Numbered from the stretch's first letter, positions 15,751 to 24,757 are shown. The stretch: DNA of 64,000 bases from Shewanella marinintestina (GCF_023283845.1 NZ_JAKILC010000006.1:124001-188000), one strand, 5' to 3'. A program made the numbers and translations. The notes: generated from the sequence alone by a model not told the origin.

Positions 15751-18027
15751 TTAAATCTTGGCAATCTTGACGCCGGTTGTATGCAGGTTCATACCTGTCA
15801 CCGGAGAAGTCACGTGAGGAAGTAAGTTACCGCAGTGCACACCTTTACCGGTTGCACGAGCCAGTTCTTTGTTCTTTGAGCCGCAGCCCATGTAGGCAAA
15901 TACCGTATCAGGACGAATACCCGGAGTAACAAGCGCATGGCCCTCTTCACTACCGGTATCGTTGAAGATACGGATCTTATCGCCACTAGAAATATTTAGT
16001 AGTCCAGCAGTGATTGGGTGGATCCAAACAGCATTGTCAGACATCAGATTAGCTAGCATGGGCACATTTTGAGTCGCAGCGTTGGTGTGAACTGCAACTT
16101 TGCCTTGGATAAAGAACAGCTCATCGGCCTTTTTCATGGTAACTTCACGGTAACGGATCACACCGCGACCAGGCGCCATTTTCTCAACTTTTTCCGAACT
16201 CAACTCAATCTTGCCACTAGGCGTTTTAAAGCTTAATTGGCTGCCGTAGGTGCCATCAGCATCCACAGCCTTAGCGTTAGGGTAAGCTGCAACAAAGTCT
16301 TTAACCATGCCCCGCTCACGAAGCATTAATGGCTTACCAAAACTAACAAAGCCTTCGTCTTTAATTTTTCTGAGTAAATTAACATCACGTTGCACTTGGA
16401 ATAGCTGCAAAGTTTCCATGTTTTCCCAGGGGAAATACTGACCTTGACCCATTTCTGTGGCTAACTCTTTCCAGATCTGCCAGCTTGGCTTGGTATCACC
16501 AATGGTTTCTACAACGCGCTGACGCACGTAATAAGCAGGGTTCTTACCTGACTTGTCTGCAATCTCTTCATCACGCTCAAGATAAGTTGATTCAGGTAGG
16601 AAGATATCGGCATAAGCTGCTGATTCACTGATATAGATATCGCAAGCAACAATGAAATCAAGCTTTTGCATCGTTTCAACGATACGGGCTCTATCTGTCA
16701 TGGTTTGCATTGGGTTGGTACGACTCATGACCCAGCCACGTAACTGATAAGGCACGGCCTCTAAAGTGGCATCTAGAATGGTTTGATAAATACCACCAGA
16801 CGACCAAGTCATCGCATATTGCTCATCAACCATGTCGATACGCTTGGCGTCAGTTTTTGGCATACCTTCAACACCTGGCTTTGCCAAGGTTGGCGCCACA
16901 CTGTCGCCAGCATATTTGTTATAACTAGCCGCTTTTTTACCGAAGTACAAACCACCTTTACGTTCAATATTGCCCACTAATACGTTAGCGGCGTATAACG
17001 CACGGCGCATTTCAAACTCTTCGGTAGTAAACGATGAGCGGTGACCAAAATCGACTAGCGCATGCGGCGCCGCAGCTGCATATTCATGAGTAATACGACG
17101 AATATCTTCTGCAGGTACATCACTAACAGATTCTGCCCACTCTGGTGTATAGGCTTTAACTTCTTTAGCAAATTCATCAAAACCTGACACATATTGCGCC
17201 ACAAAGTCTTTGTCATATAAATCATCGCTAATTAAGGTGTGACAAATCGCTAAGGCTACCGCAACATCTGTACCCGGCTTAATCGCGTACCACTCGTCAG
17301 CTTTATCGGCCACAATAGAGAAACGTGGTTCAAATACCACCAACTTTGCGCCCTTCTCCATTTGTGCATTCATCATACCTCGTGTTTCAGACATGTTGAT
17401 GCCTTCATAGAGGTTATGACCAAAGTTAATGATGTACTTAGAGTTGCTTAGGTCGCGTTTAATCTTACCGCCAAACATCGCTTTTGCAGCAATGACATAA
17501 CTGCCTGGGCAAGTAGATGCGTGAGTAAAAGTATTTGGGCTACCAAAAGCTTTGGCTAAATGAAATAAGTGACCCGATAACGAGCCTGATTTAGAAGAGA
17601 AAGCGACAGTCTCTGCACCATGCTCTGCTTTTATCTTATTCAGATTCTGAGCGATGATACTGTATGCTTCATCCCATTCAATTTCTTGCCAGTTACCTTC
17701 ACCACGCTCACCAACACGCTTTAACGGTTTAACAATACGTTGTTTATCATAAAGCTGACTATGACCCGCACCGCCACGGGCACATACTGCGCCACCAAAT
17801 GACTTGGCATTCTTGTTACCCAAAATCGATACGTTTTTGCCATTCACTACGCGAGCAGAAATCGGACAGCGGGTTGAACACATTTCACAAATACTGGCAA
17901 CAGACTCTGCGCTGCCTTGTAACTCAGAATGCCCAAGGGCGGCTAAAGAACCCGGCAGCGTGGCTAATGCGCAAGTTGCAGTACCCGCTCCAGCTCCTTT
18001 AATGAAGGTTCGCCGATCTAGTCTCAT
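15751..18027 (-). CDS. phsA: thiosulfate/polysulfide reductase catalytic molybdopterin subunit
   Basis: 758 residues. The N-terminus carries a twin-arginine signal (RLDRRTFIKGAGAG), so export is by Tat to the periplasm. Next comes the [4Fe-4S] motif CEMCSTRCP...CARGG, and the likely molybdenum-ligand cysteine in STCPGS near residue 180, as in the PhsA/PsrA branch of the DMSO reductase family. Length and gene order (A-B-C) agree. I chose the ATG at 18027, with GGGAG in front, over the longer frame to 18060, because the Tat motif then starts at residue 1. S. oneidensis uses a related complex for thiosulfate and polysulfide. Substrate range here is inferred; the ThsS/ThsR neighbours favour thiosulfate. 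Confidence 0.9.
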   Translation of the reverse strand: MRLDRRTFIKGAGAGTATCALATLPGSLAALGHSELQGSAESVASICEMCSTRCPISARVVNGKNVSILGNKNAKSFGGAVCARGGAGHSQLYDKQRIVKPLKRVGERGEGNWQEIEWDEAYSIIAQNLNKIKAEHGAETVAFSSKSGSLSGHLFHLAKAFGSPNTFTHASTCPGSYVIAAKAMFGGKIKRDLSNSKYIINFGHNLYEGINMSETRGMMNAQMEKGAKLVVFEPRFSIVADKADEWYAIKPGTDVAVALAICHTLISDDLYDKDFVAQYVSGFDEFAKEVKAYTPEWAESVSDVPAEDIRRITHEYAAAAPHALVDFGHRSSFTTEEFEMRRALYAANVLVGNIERKGGLYFGKKAASYNKYAGDSVAPTLAKPGVEGMPKTDAKRIDMVDEQYAMTWSSGGIYQTILDATLEAVPYQLRGWVMSRTNPMQTMTDRARIVETMQKLDFIVACDIYISESAAYADIFLPESTYLERDEEIADKSGKNPAYYVRQRVVETIGDTKPSWQIWKELATEMGQGQYFPWENMETLQLFQVQRDVNLLRKIKDEGFVSFGKPLMLRERGMVKDFVAAYPNAKAVDADGTYGSQLSFKTPSGKIELSSEKVEKMAPGRGVIRYREVTMKKADELFFIQGKVAVHTNAATQNVPMLANLMSDNAVWIHPITAGLLNISSGDKIRIFNDTGSEEGHALVTPGIRPDTVFAYMGCGSKNKELARATGKGVHCGNLLPHVTSPVTGMNLHTTGVKIAKI

Positions 18028-18152
18028 GATAAATCTCCCAATGACAATGATCCTTAGCAAAGCGCTGGATTAAGCTCGGGTTAACTGCGATTGGCAATCA
18101 ACCTACTGCTAAGGTTTTCATCATTGTTATTGAGACAAGAAAAATTAAATAT

Positions 18153-18166
18153 TGTGGTAAACCACA
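18153..18166. promoter_or_regulatory. phsA-proximal palindromic operator, candidate ThsR site
   Basis: TGTGGT-AA-ACCACA, a perfect 6+6 palindrome 126-139 bases upstream of the phsA ATG. An identical copy in the same flanking context (ATTGTGGTAAACCACATA) occurs at 18247-18260. Duplication of a palindrome in front of phsA, beside a NarL/FixJ-type regulator gene, makes ThsR the best guess for the binding protein. This is inference. Confidence 0.6.
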
Positions 18167-18190
18167 TACTGATAAGCCGATAGGTGGGAT

Positions 18191-18206
18191 TGTGAGGCAA
18201 TTCACA
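18191..18206. promoter_or_regulatory. predicted CRP binding site upstream of phsA
   Basis: TGTGA-GGCAAT-TCACA matches the CRP core consensus TGTGA-N6-TCACA at all ten positions. In Shewanella CRP is a main activator of anaerobic respiration genes, so a site in front of a terminal reductase makes sense. FNR-type sites (TTGAT-N4-ATCAA) are not matched. Confidence 0.7.
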
Positions 18207-18246
18207 GTTCAATTTTGCACCACCACAGCGACCAAAAACTGTAAAT

Positions 18247-18260
18247 TGTGGTAAACCACA
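18247..18260. promoter_or_regulatory. phsA-distal palindromic operator, candidate ThsR site
   Basis: Second copy of TGTGGT-AA-ACCACA, 94 bases from the first copy (close to nine helical turns), with the CRP-type site between them. A further half site ACCACA lies at 18222-18227. Confidence 0.6.
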
Positions 18261-18313
18261 TAAAGAAAAATGCTTGGTATAATTGGGGGCTACAGCATGT
18301 TTTCGATACAAAG

Positions 18314-18335
18314 TGTGCGGCTTAATAGCCGCACA
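18314..18335 (-). terminator. hairpin after thsS, possible terminator
   Basis: TGTGCGGCT-TAAT-AGCCGCACA, a perfect 9-bp stem 48 bases after the thsS stop. The following T run is poor, so termination may be partial or the hairpin may protect the mRNA end. Confidence 0.5.
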
Positions 18336-18382
18336 TCTGTTTACTCATATCCATAGGTAATCGATAACCACTTGCGCTTAAG

Positions 18383-20173
18383 TTACACTTCTATCGGCGC
18401 TTCACTGCCACGCTTTTTCAAGCTCAGTGTTGCCATACAGCCTGTAACGCCATCATCACGGTTACTCAGCAAGAAGTGACCATCGTGATCGCTAATCACT
18501 TCTTTACAGATGGCGAGGCCTAAGCCTAAACCATCCATCTTAGTGGTATAGAAGGTCGCCATGAGTGTGTCCGAGTCCATCGCTAAACCTGAGCCATTAT
18601 CGGTAATACGCAAATTGACCTGACACTCTTTAAAGTCCAGTTCGATATTAATTTTACCAACACGGGCACTTTCACTATCTGCAATCGCATCTAAACTATT
18701 TTTGATAAGGTTTATCAGTACCTGTAACAAACCGACTCGGTCAGCAGTAATGAAAAATGGCTCGCCTTTAATCTGGGTATTGACCTGTATTTCGCGCCTT
18801 GCAAGCTCAAGCCTTAACAGTGATATGCTTTCTTCAACAAGAGTTAGAATATTAACGTCAACCATCACTGCTTCTCGCCGCCTTAACAAACCACGAATAC
18901 GGTGAACAACCTCACCAGCACGAGTTGACTGCTTGTGGATCTTTTCTAGTAACTCAATACAAGCTTGTACATCGACTTTTTCTTGGCTCTGCAAGCGCAT
19001 AATACCGCCTTCGCTATAACTGGTTATAGCGGCAATAGGTTGGTTTATTTCATGGGCCAGCCCAGCGCCAATCTCACCAATAATTGATGCACTCTGTAAT
19101 CGTTCTAACGCCACAGCTTGTTGCTTTAACTGGCGCTCTGATTCAATGAGTGAGCTACTCTTTTGGTGAAAACGGTATTCAATCCATAGGTGGTAGAGCG
19201 TGGCAATAATAAACACTAAGACAGATAAAATGCCCCAATGGCGATTATCTTTAAGCCATTGCTCCACGGAGTCCCAACGACTGCTGTCAGGAGACTTAAC
19301 ATGCAACTCTTTAAACAAATTGATCACTGCCAACTGGCTGATAGGAGATGTCCAGCCTTTAAGCTGAGCACTCATTGCTGCGTCTGTGTCAGGGGTGAGA
19401 TCGAGTAACGCTTGAGTAATTGATTTACTCAGCTCAGTGCTAACGCTTTCAGTCGCGGCAAATGACCAGTTAGGATACAAGTTAGTACTGCATTGACACT
19501 CAATACCCTTTGGCCTGCTAGGGTTTAAAACTCGGTAATCACTACGACGGATCAACCCGCGTTCCACCATATCCTCTAAAGTACATAACGGTGTAATTGC
19601 CGCATCAACGTTACCGTCACGTACTTGATATAACAACGGATCCAGTGGGAAACCGAGAAACTTTGTTTGCCCAAAATAAGTCTCAGGGTTCATCCCCAAG
19701 CTATGCATTAACCCCACGGTTGCCTGATAGCCGCCTAAGGCATGCGGATCACTCGCTGCAACGATTTTTCCCTTTAGGTCATACAAAGTCCGATAATCAC
19801 TATCCGCCTTAACAATGATCGCCGAGCCAATTGCAGAAGTGCTGCCGTTGTGACGCTTTGAGCGCATTGTTGCCAACCACGACAATGGATAATGATTGGA
19901 TAAATACAAGTATTGACCAGGGTTAGTGATAATGAACTGGATCTGCCCTAGCTCCATCGCTAAATTTAAGGCTTCAAAGTTGCCGGGATATACATGAAAC
20001 TCAGCCTGCGGCACCTGTTCATTAAGGTATTCCATCATGGGTGTCCAGCGCTCGACAGCTTGCTGATGCCCCCAATTAGCAAGCACACCAACATAAAACT
20101 GCTGCGGCTTACACCAGGTGGCAGATGAAAATAACAGTAACAGTAGACACAACAAAACCTTAGGCAACTTCAT
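18383..20173 (-). CDS. thsS: sensor histidine kinase of the thiosulfate-responsive two-component system (ThsS/TtrS family)
   Basis: About 596 residues. A signal sequence is followed by a PhnD-like periplasmic binding domain (about residues 25-300), one membrane helix (HWGILSVLVFIIATLYHLW), a short coiled coil, a HisKA domain with the phospho-acceptor in GLAHEINQP (His 374 from this start), and a HATPase domain with NLIKNSLDAI, DNGSGL and GLGLGLAIC. This architecture is that of TtrS/ThsS. ThsS of S. halifaxensis was shown to sense thiosulfate, and it too lies by phs genes. I prefer the ATG at 20173 (GGAG upstream) over GTG 20194, which would fall in a TCCACAACCACA operator-like sequence. Specificity for thiosulfate rather than tetrathionate is inferred from context. 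Confidence 0.85.
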   Translation of the reverse strand: MKLPKVLLCLLLLLFSSATWCKPQQFYVGVLANWGHQQAVERWTPMMEYLNEQVPQAEFHVYPGNFEALNLAMELGQIQFIITNPGQYLYLSNHYPLSWLATMRSKRHNGSTSAIGSAIIVKADSDYRTLYDLKGKIVAASDPHALGGYQATVGLMHSLGMNPETYFGQTKFLGFPLDPLLYQVRDGNVDAAITPLCTLEDMVERGLIRRSDYRVLNPSRPKGIECQCSTNLYPNWSFAATESVSTELSKSITQALLDLTPDTDAAMSAQLKGWTSPISQLAVINLFKELHVKSPDSSRWDSVEQWLKDNRHWGILSVLVFIIATLYHLWIEYRFHQKSSSLIESERQLKQQAVALERLQSASIIGEIGAGLAHEINQPIAAITSYSEGGIMRLQSQEKVDVQACIELLEKIHKQSTRAGEVVHRIRGLLRRREAVMVDVNILTLVEESISLLRLELARREIQVNTQIKGEPFFITADRVGLLQVLINLIKNSLDAIADSESARVGKINIELDFKECQVNLRITDNGSGLAMDSDTLMATFYTTKMDGLGLGLAICKEVISDHDGHFLLSNRDDGVTGCMATLSLKKRGSEAPIEV

Positions 20174-20420
20174 TTCCTTAGACTCCACAACCACATAACT
20201 TTAAACTAAATTACTAGAAAAGTGATTAACTCAAGACATTGTTTAATTTAGCAATGTAGCGGCAGGCTTTCCCATAGTGGAATTTGATTGATTAGCGATA
20301 GCTTACGCTAGGTTTCAGACTTTGCTGCGTGACCCAATTCATGATTCCTGCAAAATAGTTCGCTAAAAGCAGCAAACTGAGATATCAATCAATTAAGCAT
20401 TGCTAAAATAAAGGTGTTTT

Positions 20421-21029
20421 GTGGAGCAGAATATTGAAGGGCCAGTTTATTTAGTCGACGACGATGAAGCAATTGTCGACTCCATTAGCTTTTTAATGGA
20501 CGGTTATGGTTATAAGCTTAATTGCTTTAACAGCGGTGATGATTTTCTTGCCCTGGTTGACTTAAACCAAGCTGGCTGTGTTATTTTAGATGCAAGAATG
20601 CCTGGGCTTACAGGACCACAAGTACAACAACTACTCACAGAGGCTAAAAGTCCATTATCAGTCATATTTTTAACCGGTCACGGCGATGTACCAATGGCTG
20701 TTGATGCATTTAAAAATGGCGCTTTCGACTTTTTTCAAAAACCGGTTCAAGGCAATGTATTATCGCAATCCATCGCTAAAGGTTTAGCCTACAGCGTGCG
20801 TCAGCATTGGAAGCTCACTAATCAAGCACTGTTCAATACTTTATCTGAACGTGAAACCCAAATTTTTGAATTAGTGATCGCCGGTAACACCAACAAGCAA
20901 ATGGCTAACGACCTCTGTGTTGCAATCAGAACCATTGAGGTTCACCGCTCTAAGCTCATGACTAAACTTGGGGTTAGCAATTTAGCTGAGCTAGTTAAAC
21001 TCGCACCGTTGCTAGCCCAGCAACACTAA
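20421..21029 (+). CDS. thsR: response regulator of the thiosulfate-responsive system (FixJ/NarL type)
   Basis: 202 residues. The receiver domain has the acidic pocket (VDDDE), the phospho-acceptor Asp57 in ILDARMPG, Thr in LTGHGD and Lys in FQKPV. A LuxR-type helix-turn-helix follows from about residue 138 (LSERETQIFELVIAGNTNKQMA...RTIEVHRSKLMTKLG). It is a DNA-binding activator of the TtrR/ThsR kind. The start is GTG 20421 with AAGG six bases upstream. It is transcribed away from thsS, across a 247-base shared promoter region, unlike many two-component pairs that are co-transcribed. The likely target is the phsA promoter. Confidence 0.87.
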   Translation: MEQNIEGPVYLVDDDEAIVDSISFLMDGYGYKLNCFNSGDDFLALVDLNQAGCVILDARMPGLTGPQVQQLLTEAKSPLSVIFLTGHGDVPMAVDAFKNGAFDFFQKPVQGNVLSQSIAKGLAYSVRQHWKLTNQALFNTLSERETQIFELVIAGNTNKQMANDLCVAIRTIEVHRSKLMTKLGVSNLAELVKLAPLLAQQH

Positions 21030-21048
21030 ATAATACAAACTGAAGCCC

Positions 21049-21073
21049 TGCCAAAGCATCAATGCCTTTGGCA
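21049..21073. terminator. hairpin between thsR and the hydrolase gene
   Basis: TGCCAAAG...CTTTGGCA, 8-bp stem between convergent genes, without a good T run on either strand. Confidence 0.35.
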
Positions 21074-21081
21074 AATTAAGG

Positions 21082-21990
21082 TTAGCCGTTAAAACTGTGG
21101 TACCAGTCTTTAATGCGAGGAAAGTGATCATCTACAGCATCTTTATGTGTCAGCATGCCGCCGTGATCATAGTCATGCTTAAAGCCCTGCTTCTTTGATA
21201 AAAGTGTGTAATCGACCTGTTTAATTCGGCATTCCTTAATCATTCTCTGCACATCTGCAGGATTACCTAACACCTTGTCACCCTTACCTGCGATAAACCA
21301 AGATTTTGGCCAACTCGCCTGTTTAGCTGCGCAGGCATAATCAAAACCATCATCGCTATCTACCCAACGTCCTTTTACCCAGTCTATGGTTTGCCTAAGC
21401 GATGATCGTGATTCATTATCCATACCCATTTTTAGTTTGTCCGCTGGCAAGTACCCGCTTTTCCAGGCTATTAATGGTGCCAACTTATTCCACACTAGAT
21501 TGACAGTAAGCCATTTTTGCAAAGATTTAACTTCAATACGACGCTTACTACCAAAGGTAACTAATGAAGCAACAGACTCTTGTAAGCTGTCATAGCGAGC
21601 GATAGCACTCGCCATCAACACCCCGCCCCAAGAGTGGGCGCACCAATGGACGGTTTTAGTATTTGGGTGAAGAGACAGAATATATTGCTGGATTAATGGT
21701 AATTGCTCACGGATCACTTCCCCTTGCCCGCCTGTAAAGCCACGAGCAAGTTTAGGTTCACTGAGCCCACGCCCTTGGGTGTCTAGCACATAAACGACTA
21801 CGCCCGCATCAGCCAAATAACAGGCTAAGCCCTTACCTGACTCACTATAAAACACTCTACCATTCGACATGGCCCCGTGCAGCATCAGCACAGGAGATTT
21901 ATTCATATCAGCTTGCACCGGAACAATCTGTCTCAAATGCAAATGACCATGTTTATAAGGGATATAATAAGATTTTTGCTGAATATTCAA
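21082..21990 (-). CDS. alpha/beta hydrolase, function unknown
   Basis: 302 residues of the alpha/beta hydrolase fold. Visible are the oxyanion-loop motif LHGAMSNGRVF near residue 38, the nucleophile elbow HSWGG near residue 118, an acidic residue candidate in GKGDKVLG near 238, and a late His in DYDHGGML. It resembles the serine hydrolases annotated as lysophospholipase- or esterase-like, but the substrate cannot be inferred. No signal peptide. The start is TTG 21990 with GAGAG upstream; an ATG five bases earlier is out of frame. It lies between thsR and serB on the strand opposite to thsR and may be unrelated to sulfur respiration. Confidence 0.8.
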   Translation of the reverse strand: MNIQQKSYYIPYKHGHLHLRQIVPVQADMNKSPVLMLHGAMSNGRVFYSESGKGLACYLADAGVVVYVLDTQGRGLSEPKLARGFTGGQGEVIREQLPLIQQYILSLHPNTKTVHWCAHSWGGVLMASAIARYDSLQESVASLVTFGSKRRIEVKSLQKWLTVNLVWNKLAPLIAWKSGYLPADKLKMGMDNESRSSLRQTIDWVKGRWVDSDDGFDYACAAKQASWPKSWFIAGKGDKVLGNPADVQRMIKECRIKQVDYTLLSKKQGFKHDYDHGGMLTHKDAVDDHFPRIKDWYHSFNG

Positions 21991-22152
21991 GCCATACTCT
22001 CTTGTTTTTCTTTCATAAACTACTGAAGCAAAACAGTAAAAACAAGAGTAAAAACTCTAGAGGCAATTAATAATTATTATCTATAACCGCAATTAAAACA
22101 CGACTAAGATACATGGAAGAGATTAATCAATATCATAGCTAAGCTTTAAAAC

Positions 22153-22196
22153 AAAAAAGCCCACAACGGTATCATTCAATATCGCGATGAGCTTTT
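22153..22196 (-). terminator. probable terminator of serB
   Basis: Minus strand: a long imperfect hairpin with AAAAGC/GCTTTT ends followed by T-rich DNA (TTTTTTGTTTT), about 55 bases after the serB stop. Confidence 0.4.
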
Positions 22197-22249
22197 AACT
22201 TTAAACTAATACGGCAGCAATCATCACTACCTTTTGTCTCAATTAAAGC

Positions 22250-23257
22250 TTACTTGTATTGAAACAAATAAGGCAGAGTCTTTAGGTTTAGGGTAGTAAT
22301 ATTAACATCCGCTACCTCTGCCAGCTTTGGCTTAGCGTGGTAAGCAATACCAAAGTCGGCGGTATTTATCATTGGAATGTCATTAGCGCCGTCACCGATA
22401 GCCACTCTTTGTCCATCTAAAATCTGCCACTTATCTGAACAATTGAGCACTGTGTCCGCCTTAAACTGAGCATCAACAACTTGCCCCGATACCGTGCCAA
22501 GTAACTTCTCATGGTCAATATCTAGCTTATTCGCAAACGCTGCATCCAGCTTAAGTAATAGCTTTAAATGGTTTACAAATGGCGTAAACCCGCCAGATGC
22601 AACGACGGTATACCAACCGTGCAGTTTAAGCTCCGCAATCATAGGCTCAAGTCCTGGCATCAGCGGCAACTTGTCACACAATGTTTGGATAATCTTCGCG
22701 TCTGCCCCCTTAAGTTTTGCAACCCGAGCGCGTAGACTTTGCTCAAAATCTAACTCACCTTGCATAGCAAGTTCGGTAACTTCACTTACGGCCGCACCAA
22801 CACCTGCCATCTCGGCAAGCTCATCAATACACTCAATCTCAATAGCCGTTGAATCCATATCCATTACAAGTAGGCCCGGCTGATTAAGGATTGGCGCACT
22901 CGCAGCCAGTTCAAACACTTCTAATTCTAGAGACTGGTTAACTTGTAATATTTGCTCAACCGTAAGTGGCTTATCAGTACAAACCTCTACACAAAACAAG
23001 CCACAATCACGCTTAATCACAGCTAAACTAACATCAATAACAAGCGATGAAAGCCATTTTTCTATCTTGGTGAACTCGGCTTGTTGTAAACTATTGCTAA
23101 TTTGCAGTGGTGCTGAGAACACAATGCGATAGCGCGAAAAGTTTAACGGATACTCAACTTCAATATGACGAGAGAATCTTTGTTTCCCTGCAATAAAAGA
23201 CGTGCTACTTTCAGTGTTTAACCAAGTAAAAACAGTAGATTGACTCGAACTTTCCAT
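22250..23257 (-). CDS. serB: phosphoserine phosphatase
   Basis: 335 residues. The C-terminal 210 residues are a HAD phosphatase: DMDSTAIEIECIDELA holds the catalytic DxDST near residue 132, VASGGFTPF the Ser/Gly motif, and GDGANDIPM the metal-binding acidic pair. The N-terminal part corresponds to the regulatory-type extension found in gammaproteobacterial SerB. It performs the last step of serine synthesis (phosphoserine to serine). GGAGAG lies ten bases before the ATG. It is divergent from the AhpA/YtjB-type gene, as in E. coli, where serB and ytjB are also head to head. Confidence 0.96.
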   Translation of the reverse strand: MESSSQSTVFTWLNTESSTSFIAGKQRFSRHIEVEYPLNFSRYRIVFSAPLQISNSLQQAEFTKIEKWLSSLVIDVSLAVIKRDCGLFCVEVCTDKPLTVEQILQVNQSLELEVFELAASAPILNQPGLLVMDMDSTAIEIECIDELAEMAGVGAAVSEVTELAMQGELDFEQSLRARVAKLKGADAKIIQTLCDKLPLMPGLEPMIAELKLHGWYTVVASGGFTPFVNHLKLLLKLDAAFANKLDIDHEKLLGTVSGQVVDAQFKADTVLNCSDKWQILDGQRVAIGDGANDIPMINTADFGIAYHAKPKLAEVADVNITTLNLKTLPYLFQYK

Positions 23258-23335
23258 TAGTTATGACTCTCCAGCTACCGAGTACAGACATAATCAATTA
23301 TGATTAAGTGAGTACACAACATATTAAGGGTTTCA

Positions 23336-24706
23336 GTGTTCTATTTAAAAGGCTTAAAAAAGAGCCATCGAATAAGCCGATTGTTGCAGATCATGATTGC
23401 TATCGCACTTTTCATAGGTCTAGACCAGTTATGGGAAACAAGCCTACTACAAGGGCAGCAGCTTCTAAAGTCCCAAACCGAAAAGATGGCAAGATTACTT
23501 GTGCAGCAAACCGCCTACGGGGCAGCCCCTGCACTGCAGTTAGAAAATGATGAGCAGCTACAATGGCTTGCCCAAGCCCTTGTGCTCGATCCCAAGGTAA
23601 TGTCTGCGAGCATATTTAGCGAAGATGGCGTTAGACTATCGTTTGCTCAAAGTGTCATCGATGAAGAGTTAGAAGCAGACTCTGCAGAGTTAGCCCATAT
23701 TCTTGAACAATACCCTCCCTATGTTGAAGCCGTTTCTCAAGATGGAAAAAACCTTGGTTATGTCGAAGTGCGCCTAGAGCCTAAGTACTTCTTCAATGAG
23801 ATTAAAGAAGCGCACCAAATCAATATGGAACAGCAACAAATGATGCTGTTAATTGCAGGCTTGATTGGTATGCTGCTATCACGTGCTCTGTCCTTTAAAC
23901 GTGCAGATTTTGATAGGCGAAAAGCCAGAGTAAAACTAAGACAACTGTTAACCAAGAAAAATGCTAAAGCAGCGGCAAAAGCTGCGAAACAGCAGGCGGC
24001 TAATGAGCTAAAAGAGGCCAAAAAAACACAAGAGATTACGCCGACTAGTACTGACCTAGAGACTATGGCAAAGAGCGCTACTAACAGCGGAGCTCAGCAG
24101 CCCTCGATGGTTGAAGAAACAACCAATGAAGCACAACCTAAAGTAGCTATTGAAGCCAATAAAATCATTGCTGGCACGCACCCAGTCGCTATAGTTGATA
24201 CAAAGACCGCTACCCAAAAACAATCTGCGACAGAATCCCCCCTTGTTAAACCAAGGGCCAAAACTACAACTACAGTAAAAAAGCCTATAGAAGAAAAACC
24301 CGTAGCTAAAATTGTGGTAAAAGCTCCGGCAAAATCCAAGCCCAAGGCTAATGTAAAAACGAAAGCTCCAGTAAAACCTAAAGAAAAACCGGTTACCCAA
24401 ACAGTATTAGCGCAAAAGGCGAAGCCTAAAGCGAGGGATAAAGCTAATGATGAAACTAAACCCGTCGCTCAAACCAAAACAAAATCAAAAACAAAGATTG
24501 CTAGCGATGAAAAGCCTATAGTTGAAATAGTGGTAAAAGCCCCAACGAAAACTAAAACGACGGTAAAACCTAGAACACCCGCAAAAACAAAAGCTGAGGC
24601 TGAGGTTGAGACAGTGCAGCCCCAAAAAGTACCTGCGGGACCAAAAACTGGCGCTAAAGCAATACCCAAAACAGCATCGAAAACAGCTTCCAATGATGAC
24701 ACTTAA
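23336..24706 (+). CDS. AhpA/YtjB family membrane protein with long repetitive Lys/Ala/Pro-rich tail
   Basis: 456 residues. The first 215 follow the AhpA/YtjB (SMP) family: an N-terminal membrane helix (LLQIMIAIALFIGLDQLW), a periplasmic domain of about 130 residues, a second helix (MMLLIAGLIGMLLSRAL) and a basic cytoplasmic segment. The E. coli protein ends there at about 214 residues; here some 240 residues follow that are almost only K, A, P, T, V and E and contain an internal repeat (KIVVKAPAKSKPK and EIVVKAPTKTKTT). The tail is surely disordered and positively charged. The start is GTG 23336 with TTAAGGG upstream. Function of the family is unclear; head-to-head position with serB is conserved. 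Confidence 0.8.
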   Translation: MFYLKGLKKSHRISRLLQIMIAIALFIGLDQLWETSLLQGQQLLKSQTEKMARLLVQQTAYGAAPALQLENDEQLQWLAQALVLDPKVMSASIFSEDGVRLSFAQSVIDEELEADSAELAHILEQYPPYVEAVSQDGKNLGYVEVRLEPKYFFNEIKEAHQINMEQQQMMLLIAGLIGMLLSRALSFKRADFDRRKARVKLRQLLTKKNAKAAAKAAKQQAANELKEAKKTQEITPTSTDLETMAKSATNSGAQQPSMVEETTNEAQPKVAIEANKIIAGTHPVAIVDTKTATQKQSATESPLVKPRAKTTTTVKKPIEEKPVAKIVVKAPAKSKPKANVKTKAPVKPKEKPVTQTVLAQKAKPKARDKANDETKPVAQTKTKSKTKIASDEKPIVEIVVKAPTKTKTTVKPRTPAKTKAEAEVETVQPQKVPAGPKTGAKAIPKTASKTASNDDT

Positions 24707-24727
24707 ATATAAGCATATTATAGAAAC

Positions 24728-24757
24728 AAAAACGGACGCATAAGCGTCCGTTTTTTT
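24728..24757. terminator. bidirectional terminator between the AhpA-type gene and deoD
   Basis: AAACGGACGC-ATAA-GCGTCCGTTTTTTT with A/T runs on both sides; serves both convergent units, so it also ends the deo operon. Confidence 0.93.

Noticed and set aside
18081..18311. 76-codon frame in the phsA upstream region
   Set aside because: It overlaps the operator palindromes and CRP site and lacks any protein-like features.
24056..24702. Overlapping minus-strand frames of 77-114 codons within the AhpA-type tail
   Set aside because: They are by-products of the Lys/Ala/Pro-rich coding repeats on the plus strand; their Phe/Gly-rich content is the mirror of AAA/GCC codons.
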